Source: Rhodoplanes sp. (GTDB lineage: Bacteria; Pseudomonadota; Alphaproteobacteria; Rhizobiales; Xanthobacteraceae). From it: a stretch of DNA of 64,000 nt. The stretch is from the NCBI RefSeq assembly GCF_013377085.1, contig NZ_JACAAX010000011.1, forward strand, positions 62,001 to 126,000, read 5' to 3'. The notes below the pieces were generated by a model, which worked only from the letters and a program-made list of their open reading frames with translations, had not been told where the DNA came from and searched no databases. A program made the translations under genes and the position numbers. Shown piece by piece: positions 58,499 through 64,000 of this stretch. Numbering within the stretch: the stretch's first letter is position 1; each line of letters opens with the position of its first letter.

Positions 58499-59188
58499 TC
58501 AGTACTCGCAACGCAGCAGGCAGTTGTCCATATGACGCCGCATCGCCTCGCTCGCCCGCTCGGCATCGGCGGCCGCGATCGCATCGAGGATCGCCTCGTG
58601 CTCGGCGACGACCTGCTCGGCCTCCCGGTTCTGGCCGACGCCCCGCGAGGTGAGAATGCTTTCGCGAATGTGGTGGCCGAGAAAACTGATGAAGCTGGTG
58701 AACAGCTCGTTGCCGGTCGCCTCGGCGATGGCGCGATGGAAGGAGAGATCCTGATCGACCGCGGGCTCGCCCCGCACCATCGCCTGCGTCATGGCTTCGT
58801 GGGCGGCAGCCAGACCACGAAGCTGCTTCTTGTTTCGCCGGGCGGCCGCGAGTCCTGCCGCCGTCACCTCCACGCCGACCCGCAACTCGAAAATCCGCCG
58901 CGCCGCCTCGGACTTGCGGTGCGGGCTGGTCGGGATCCGGAAGGGTTGGCGCACGCCCGCCTGGGCGACGAACACGCCCGAACCCTGGCGCGATTCGATC
59001 AGACCTTCCGCGCGCAGGCTCGAAATCGCTTCGCGAATGACGGTGAGGCTCACGCCATACTGTGCGGCGAGCTGCTGTCCGGTCGGCAGCTTGTCGCCGG
59101 GTGCGAGCGCGCCGCTGGTGATGGTCTCCGTCAAGGCTCGCGTCACATGATCCGCGAGGCTCGACCGAGCCATGTCGATTGCCGTCAT
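58499..59188 (-). CDS. GntR-family regulator with FCD effector domain
   Basis: From ATG 59188 (GGAGGG upstream) the product has 229 residues. The winged helix (about 5-75) has YGVSLTVIREAISSLRAEGLIE, recognition part VIREAISSLRAEG, and GSGVFVAQ; the all-helical FCD domain (about 95-222) has metal-ligand-type positions in DLSFHRAI and HEAILDAI and MRRHMDNCL. FCD regulators respond to sugar acids and other carboxylates. It sits between the receptor gene and the catabolic genes and most likely represses both. Confidence 0.92.
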   Translation of the reverse strand: MTAIDMARSSLADHVTRALTETITSGALAPGDKLPTGQQLAAQYGVSLTVIREAISSLRAEGLIESRQGSGVFVAQAGVRQPFRIPTSPHRKSEAARRIFELRVGVEVTAAGLAAARRNKKQLRGLAAAHEAMTQAMVRGEPAVDQDLSFHRAIAEATGNELFTSFISFLGHHIRESILTSRGVGQNREAEQVVAEHEAILDAIAAADAERASEAMRRHMDNCLLRCEY

Positions 59189-59257
59189 TCGTGCCCTCCG
59201 GGGGTGCGCGCGGCTCCGAACCCGGCGGCCGGTGTGCGCGTCGCGTCGCACAGTGTA

Positions 59258-59268
59258 ATGGTAACCAT
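59258..59268. promoter_or_regulatory. GntR/FCD operator, copy 2
   Basis: ATGGTAACCAT is a perfect 11-base palindrome in the divergent region between the regulator gene and the cupin gene, followed by AA as in copy 1. It lies 70 bases before the GntR start codon. Confidence 0.7.
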
Positions 59269-59439
59269 AATTCTCCGCCGTTTCAATCGGATCGAGTCGG
59301 CGCGCCCGACGCGCGACCCGGTCGCGTTCGACGACCGACCGTCTCGGCGTCGGAACGACGGCGGTCGGCGCACCCGAACCGCCCCCGCTCGACACCCACC
59401 ACACCGAACCGGCGGATGGCCTGATCAGGAGAGACGACG

Positions 59440-59835
59440 ATGAGAGTGCTGCAACGACGAGAGATTCCGAAAGAGCCGCTGGTCGGGCGCGTCCTGCAGA
59501 AGGCGATCGGAAAGGGCTCCGCCAGCGAGAGCACCAAGATGACGATCGCCTTCTGCCGCTATTCCGCCGAGAGCGGCCCGATGGAGCCGCACCAGCACGC
59601 CGAAGAGACCGTCTACATCATCGACGCCAAGGACGGGTGGATCCGGAAGGGGCCGTCCAAGACCGACCTTCCCGAGACGGTGAGGGTGGCCGAAGGCACT
59701 GTTCTGCACTTCGCCGAGATGGAATGGCACGTCTTCGAATACGGCGACGGCGGATTCATCGACGCTCTCTGCATCTACGGGCAGGTCGACAACATCCGCC
59801 CGGAAGAAATCCTGAGCAGCTCCAGCAACACCTGA
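59440..59835 (+). CDS. Cupin-domain protein
   Basis: The 131-residue protein is one beta-barrel with the first cupin motif at PHQHAEETVYII (His-x-His and Glu metal ligands) and a second around HFAEMEWHVFEYGDG. AGGAGAG precedes the ATG. It is the first gene of the catabolic run and may be a sugar-acid isomerase, lyase or a ligand-binding helper; many such small cupins in sugar-acid operons have no tested function. It ends 18 bases before the DapA-type gene. Confidence 0.85.
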   Translation: MRVLQRREIPKEPLVGRVLQKAIGKGSASESTKMTIAFCRYSAESGPMEPHQHAEETVYIIDAKDGWIRKGPSKTDLPETVRVAEGTVLHFAEMEWHVFEYGDGGFIDALCIYGQVDNIRPEEILSSSSNT

Positions 59836-59853
59836 AACCGAAGAAGCAGCAGA

Positions 59854-60765
59854 ATGTCCAAGAAGTACATCGGGGTCATCCCGCCCGTCGTCACCCCGGT
59901 CGACGCCGACGAGAATGTCGACGAGGCCGGATTCCGAAAGCTGATCTCCCACTGCATCGACAACGGACTCCACGGCATCTTCGTCGCCGGCTCCAACGGG
60001 GAGTGCCTGGCGCTGACCCAGGCGGAGCGCGACCGCGCCATCGGAATCGCCATCGACGAGGCGGCCGGCCGCGTGCCGGTGATGGCCGGCACCATGGATT
60101 CCTCCACCCGCCGGGTGATCGAGAACACCAAGCGGCTCGAGCAGATGGGCGGCACCTGTGCGGTGGTCACGCCGGTGTTCTACGCCCGGCACGCGACGCA
60201 GGACGAGAGCGTGCGGCACTTCGAGGAGATCGCGCGGCACACCAGCATCGACCTGATGATCTACAACATCCCGCCGTTCACCGGACAGACCCTGAAGCCC
60301 GACACGATCTTCAAGATCGCCGAGATCGACAAGGTGGTCGGCTACAAGGACACATCCGGTCTGCTTCCGGACTTCATGCGCTGCCTCGCCCATTTCAAGG
60401 GGACGGACTTCATTTTGCACCAGGGCGCGACCAACCTGGCCGTGCCCAGCATGCTGCTCGGCGCGGACGGCTACATCCCGTCGCTGGCGCCGCTGTTCCC
60501 GTTGCCGCACGTGAAGCTCTACGACCACGGCCGGGCCGGCGACATCGCGAAGACGAAGCTCTGGGGCGAGATCGTGGACCGCGCCTGCACGGTCTACCCC
60601 ATGGCGAAGAGCCAGACGTCGTCGACCAAATTCGCCCTGAGCCGCCTCGGCTTCTTCGACAAGCGGCCGATCCGGCCGACCGAGCCGGTTCGCGCCGACG
60701 AGGAGAAGGCGATCAGCGCCCGGATCGACGAGGTCTTCGAGATGATCCGCTCGGCCGAGGGTTGA
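59854..60765 (+). CDS. DapA-family aldolase/dehydratase
   Basis: The 303-residue class I lyase has the substrate loop GSNGE at 47-51, catalytic Tyr137 (IYNIPPF) and Schiff-base Lys165 (GYKDTSG). These residues fit 2-oxo-acid aldolases such as those for 2-keto-3-deoxy sugar acids; the lysine-pathway GTTGE is absent. It lies between the cupin and hydroxyacid dehydrogenase genes with gaps of 18 and 5 bases, so all three are almost certainly one operon. Confidence 0.9.
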   Translation: MSKKYIGVIPPVVTPVDADENVDEAGFRKLISHCIDNGLHGIFVAGSNGECLALTQAERDRAIGIAIDEAAGRVPVMAGTMDSSTRRVIENTKRLEQMGGTCAVVTPVFYARHATQDESVRHFEEIARHTSIDLMIYNIPPFTGQTLKPDTIFKIAEIDKVVGYKDTSGLLPDFMRCLAHFKGTDFILHQGATNLAVPSMLLGADGYIPSLAPLFPLPHVKLYDHGRAGDIAKTKLWGEIVDRACTVYPMAKSQTSSTKFALSRLGFFDKRPIRPTEPVRADEEKAISARIDEVFEMIRSAEG

Positions 60766-60770
60766 TCCGC

Positions 60771-61751
60771 ATGCAAAGAGTTCTGCTCTCGCACCGGCTC
60801 TATCCGGACGGCATGGCCGAGCTGGCCGGCAAGGTCGACGTCGTCGTCACCGGCAACGGCGACAGCGACCAGATCATCGGAGAGCTCGAGCGGGCCGACG
60901 GCTTCATCCTGCGGATCGGCAAGATCGACCGCAAGGCGATGCTGCGCTGTCCGCGACTGAGGGTGATCGCGCGGCCGGGAGTCGGCGTCGACAATGTCGA
61001 CGTCGGGACCGCGACCGAGCTCGGGATCCCGGTGGTGATCGCCCCACGGGTCAACTCCCGGTCGGTCGCCGAGCACGCGATCGCCCTCGTCTTCGCCGTC
61101 GCCAAGAACATCGTCGAAAGCGACGTCGAGGCCCGCAAAGGCAATTTCGAGATCCGGGAAAAATACGCCTCCGTCGAGTTGCTCGGGCGCAAGGTCGGCG
61201 TCGTCGGCTTCGGCAATATCGGCCGCGAAACCGCGGCGCTGGCCGCCGCCTGCGGCATGCCGGTCGGGGTCTACGACCCGTTCGTGGCGCGAGCGGACAT
61301 CGAAGCCGCCGGCCATCGCCATTACGGCGAGGTGACGGATCTTCTGCGCGATTCCGACGTCGTCACGCTGCACATTCCGTCGACGCCGGACACCAGGCGT
61401 CTGATCAGGTCGGAGACGCTGGCCCTGATGAAGCCAGATGCCTTCCTGATCAACTGCTCGCGCGGCGACCTCGTCGACGAGGACGCGCTGCTCGAGGCGC
61501 TGCGTGACGGCAGGCTCGCCGGCGCCGGGCTCGACGTGCTGCAGCAGGAGCCGATGAAGGCCGGCCACCCGCTGTTCGCCCTCCCGAACGTCGTCGTCAC
61601 CCCGCATCTCGCCGCCCAGACCCGCGAGGCGACCGCACGCGGCGTGGTGATGGCGGCGCGCGGCACGCTCGCCGTGCTGGCCGGGCAGCGATGGGAGAAC
61701 GTCGTGAACAAGGCGGCCTACGACCATCCGCGGTGGCGGACCGAAGCCTGA
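60771..61751 (+). CDS. D-isomer-specific 2-hydroxyacid dehydrogenase
   Basis: The 326-residue enzyme has the NAD-binding motif GFGNIG (146-151) and the catalytic trio Arg231 (NCSRGDLVDE), Glu260 and His279 (TPHLAAQT). It resembles phosphoglycerate- or glyoxylate/hydroxypyruvate-type dehydrogenases and interconverts a 2-oxo and a 2-hydroxy acid. The start ATG 60771 is 5 bases after the previous stop; the frame is open far upstream inside that gene. Next to an OtnI homologue, it may supply 2-oxo-tetronate by oxidising a tetronate. Confidence 0.92.
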   Translation: MQRVLLSHRLYPDGMAELAGKVDVVVTGNGDSDQIIGELERADGFILRIGKIDRKAMLRCPRLRVIARPGVGVDNVDVGTATELGIPVVIAPRVNSRSVAEHAIALVFAVAKNIVESDVEARKGNFEIREKYASVELLGRKVGVVGFGNIGRETAALAAACGMPVGVYDPFVARADIEAAGHRHYGEVTDLLRDSDVVTLHIPSTPDTRRLIRSETLALMKPDAFLINCSRGDLVDEDALLEALRDGRLAGAGLDVLQQEPMKAGHPLFALPNVVVTPHLAAQTREATARGVVMAARGTLAVLAGQRWENVVNKAAYDHPRWRTEA

Positions 61752-61821
61752 CGGACGCTTCGTCTGCCGCGGCACGGGCGTCGCCCGCGCCGGATCCTCA
61801 CCCTCCACCCGACGGTGCGCG

Positions 61822-62616
61822 ATGTCCCGCTTCTCCGCCAATCTCGGTTTTCTGTTCGCCGATCGCCCCCATGTCGAGCGCATCGACGCCGCGGCGGCCG
61901 CCGGCTTCGCCGCCGTCGAGATGCACTGGCCCTATGACGTGCCGGCCGCCGTGCTGCGGGAGGCTCTCGACCGCAACCGCGTCGCCATGCTCGGAATCAA
62001 CACGCCGGTCGGCGACCGCGCCCGCGGCGACAATGGCCTCGCCGCGATTCCCGGCCGGGAGGCGGAGTTCGCCGCCGCCTTCGACCTCGCACTGTCCTAT
62101 GCCGTCGCGCTCGACGGCACCGCCGTGCACTGCATGGCCGGGGCGGCACCGATCGACGCGGCGACCGAGCGGACCTTCGTGACGAATCTCGCCGCTGCAG
62201 CCGACAAGGCGGCCACAGTGTCCAAGACGATCCTGATCGAGCCTCTCAACGACCGCGACGCGCCGGGCTATTTCCTGCGGCAGGTCGAGCAGGCCGCCGC
62301 CGTCATCGCGATGGTCGGCCGGGGCAACGTCAAGATCATGTTCGATTGCTACCACGTCCAGATCATGGGCGGCGACATCGTCCGCCGGTTCGAGCGCTTT
62401 CGCGATCTCGTCGGTCACGTGCAGATCGCCGCCGTGCCGAGCCGGGCCGAGCCCGACGAGGGCGAACTCGCCTACCCGGAGATCTGCCGCACCTTCGACC
62501 GGCTCGGCTGGGCCGGCTGGATCGGCGCCGAGTACAAGCCGCGCGGCCGCACCGAGGACGGCCTCGGCTGGCTCGCGGCGCATGGCGGCCCCGGCGGCCG
62601 CGCGACGGCGCCGTGA
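61822..62616 (+). CDS. otnI: Hydroxypyruvate isomerase-like sugar isomerase (probable OtnI)
   Basis: The 264-residue TIM barrel belongs to the Hyi/OtnI family. Metal and catalytic residues are seen in ILIEPLNDRDAPGYF (Glu), MFDCYHVQIMGGD (Asp, His) and GAEYKPRG (Glu). OtnI converts 2-oxo-tetronate to 3-oxo-tetronate; Hyi acts on hydroxypyruvate, and sequence alone does not separate them. The presence of OtnC and OtnK homologues next door, on the other strand, favours OtnI. Confidence 0.78.
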   Translation: MSRFSANLGFLFADRPHVERIDAAAAAGFAAVEMHWPYDVPAAVLREALDRNRVAMLGINTPVGDRARGDNGLAAIPGREAEFAAAFDLALSYAVALDGTAVHCMAGAAPIDAATERTFVTNLAAAADKAATVSKTILIEPLNDRDAPGYFLRQVEQAAAVIAMVGRGNVKIMFDCYHVQIMGGDIVRRFERFRDLVGHVQIAAVPSRAEPDEGELAYPEICRTFDRLGWAGWIGAEYKPRGRTEDGLGWLAAHGGPGGRATAP

Positions 62617-62647
62617 CAGGGCGCCGAAGCTACGGCGTCCGGACGAC

Positions 62648-63280
62648 CTATTTCGGAAATGCCGCCGTCAGCTCGTCGACCTGGGCCGGCGTCAACAGCC
62701 GGGTGGGGCGACCCTGGAGCAGCACCAGCAGCTTCGCCGTCTCCTCCAGCTCCTCGGCGGCGTAGACCGCGGTCTGGAGATCCGTCGCGCTCACCACCGG
62801 GCCGTGATTGGCCAGCAGCACGGCCGCATGGGCCCCGCCGAGCGCCCGCACGGCGTCGCCGAGGCGCGGATCGCCGGGCCGCATATAGGGCACGAGCTTC
62901 ACCCGGCCGACCCGCATCACGACATAGGGCGTGAGCGGCGCGACGCAGTCGTCGGGATCGAGATCGGCGAAGCAGGACAGTGCCGTCGCATGGGTCGAGT
63001 GGAGGTGGACCACGGCCCCCGTCCCCGGACGGGTGTCGTAGAAGGCCCGATGCAGAAAGACCTCCTTGGACGGCTTGTCGCCGGACACGTGGCGGAAGTC
63101 ACGGTCGAGCTTGGAAATGCGGGCGGGCTCGAGGAAGCCGAGGCACGAATTGGTCGGCGTGATCAGGATCCCGTCGTCAACCGCGACGCTGATATTGCCG
63201 GCCGAGCCGACCGAGAAGCCGCGCTCGAACAGCGAGCGCGACAGGCGCACCAGGAGGTCCCGGGCGGCGGAGTCGGTCAT
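62648..63280 (-). CDS. otnC: Class II aldolase/adducin protein (probable 3-oxo-tetronate 4-phosphate decarboxylase)
   Basis: The 210-residue protein has the zinc ligands His92 and His94 (VHLHSTH) and His159 (ANHGPV), and catalytic Glu73 (SKEVFLH). The N-terminal SAGNISV loop binds phosphate. In the OtnIKC route it decarboxylates 3-oxo-tetronate 4-phosphate to dihydroxyacetone phosphate. It lies 20 bases downstream of the OtnK homologue, which supports that role over L-fuculose-phosphate aldolase. Confidence 0.82.
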   Translation of the reverse strand: MTDSAARDLLVRLSRSLFERGFSVGSAGNISVAVDDGILITPTNSCLGFLEPARISKLDRDFRHVSGDKPSKEVFLHRAFYDTRPGTGAVVHLHSTHATALSCFADLDPDDCVAPLTPYVVMRVGRVKLVPYMRPGDPRLGDAVRALGGAHAAVLLANHGPVVSATDLQTAVYAAEELEETAKLLVLLQGRPTRLLTPAQVDELTAAFPK

Positions 63281-63300
63281 GGTCGTCGTCCCATCCTGTC

Positions 63301-64000
63301 CTATCGTGCCGTCTCGTCGGCGAGCATGCGCAGCGCCTTGTCGAAAAAGTCGGGCGCACCGAAATTGCCGGACTTGAGCGCCATGCCGAGGCCGTCGACG
63401 TCTTCGGCCACCAGCACCGGCACGCCCGGATCGATCTCCGGGCCGATGCGGAAGGACGACACCCCCAGCGCCGACACGACCGCGCCGGCGGTCTCGCCGC
63501 CGCCGACCACGATGCGCCGCACCCCGGCGTCGAACACCGCCTTGGCGGTGACGCCGAACAGGCCGGCGAGCCTTTCGGCGATCTCGTCGCGTCCATGGCG
63601 CACCTGCAGGTCCGTGATCTGCTCGGGCCGCGCCGACGAGTAGACCATCGGGGCCCGGCCGCGGTTCTCGCAGATGAAGGTCACGAGCTGCTGCGGCGTC
63701 GTCTCGCCGGCCATCACCTTGTCGACGTCGAGCGCCAGAACCGGGTGCGATCGGCGGTGCGTCTCGATCTGCCCGAGGGTCGCCTGCGAGCAGCTCCCGA
63801 CCAGCAGGGCTTCCGGTCCGGTGATCGCCTTGACGGCGGGCGCGCCGCCCTCGGCTGCTCCGGCCTTGATGAAGTTCCGCGGCAGCCCGAGCGCGATGCC
63901 GGAGCCGCCGGTCATCAGCGTCGCCTCGGCGCAGGCCTGGGCGATGCTCAGGAGATCGCCGTTGGTCAAGGCGTCGACGACCACCAGCCGGTCACCGCGC
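63301..64000 (-). CDS. otnK: Four-carbon acid sugar kinase, C-terminal part (probable OtnK; cut by window edge)
   Basis: This is the C-terminal ~230 residues of a DUF1537 kinase; the gene continues beyond the right edge. The nucleotide-binding domain shows GGSGIALGLP, LVGSCSQATLGQI and VVGGGETAGAVVSALGV (quoted in part). OtnK phosphorylates 3-oxo-tetronate at C4. It is followed at 20 bases by the OtnC homologue. The first visible codons (RGDRLVVVDAL) are well inside the protein, so no start can be given. Confidence 0.85.
   Translation of the reverse strand, partial: RGDRLVVVDALTNGDLLSIAQACAEATLMTGGSGIALGLPRNFIKAGAAEGGAPAVKAITGPEALLVGSCSQATLGQIETHRRSHPVLALDVDKVMAGETTPQQLVTFICENRGRAPMVYSSARPEQITDLQVRHGRDEIAERLAGLFGVTAKAVFDAGVRRIVVGGGETAGAVVSALGVSSFRIGPEIDPGVPVLVAEDVDGLGMALKSGNFGAPDFFDKALRMLADETAR

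Overview
The window is a continuous stretch of GC-rich chromosome that reads like an alphaproteobacterium of the order Hyphomicrobiales (Rhizobiales). The best support is gene order: degP, then an OmpR-type response regulator, a histidine kinase and glnE in a row; a DnaJ-like gene, a rickettsial-17-kDa-type lipoprotein and pdxH together; a PleC-like kinase beside kup; and REP/MITE-like intergenic palindromes of the kind seen in Bradyrhizobium and its relatives. Genus cannot be fixed from the sequence. A large set of Bug/TctC solute receptors would fit a Rhodoplanes- or Pseudolabrys-like lineage, but that is a guess. I found no tRNA, rRNA or CRISPR array.

Layout. 0-12 kb: end of a tyrosine recombinase, a large HAD-type (COG5610-like) protein, a J-domain protein, a surface lipoprotein, pdxH, a short-chain dehydrogenase, mmsA, a GTP-type PEP carboxykinase and a CorA transporter. 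12-18 kb: L,D-transpeptidase, class III aminotransferase, DUF1499 membrane protein, MBL-fold hydrolase and an MFS carrier. 17.6-22.5 kb: a catabolic module with an IclR regulator and its repeated operator, a DapA-type lyase, an MFS carrier and a TctC receptor. 22.5-24.3 kb: a hipBA toxin-antitoxin pair whose promoter is flanked by three operator-like palindromes. 24.3-34 kb: eight genes on the minus strand, namely four TctC receptors (two tandem pairs, one receptor frameshifted), a zinc alcohol dehydrogenase, a HAD protein that has lost catalytic residues, an MBL hydrolase, and an IlvD/Edd-type sugar-acid dehydratase coupled to it. 34-42 kb: pepN, a PleC-like kinase and kup. 42-48.5 kb: a giant repeat-rich autotransporter, a divergent winged-helix/TPR regulator and a fragment of a second kup. 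48.5-57 kb: glnE, histidine kinase, response regulator, degP and a second CorA. 57-64 kb: a second catabolic module with a TctC receptor, a GntR/FCD regulator with two matching operators, a cupin, a DapA-type lyase, a 2-hydroxyacid dehydrogenase and OtnI/OtnC/OtnK homologues for four-carbon acid sugars.

How it fits together. The accessory parts centre on uptake and breakdown of small organic or sugar acids: periplasmic receptors (six intact, one broken) sit next to local regulators, dehydratase, lyases, dehydrogenases and a tetronate-type pathway, yet no TctA or TctB membrane genes lie in the window. The receptors must therefore share a membrane partner encoded elsewhere or act as sensors. 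The remaining genes are core functions: nitrogen regulation, potassium and magnesium transport, vitamin B6, gluconeogenesis and envelope stress.
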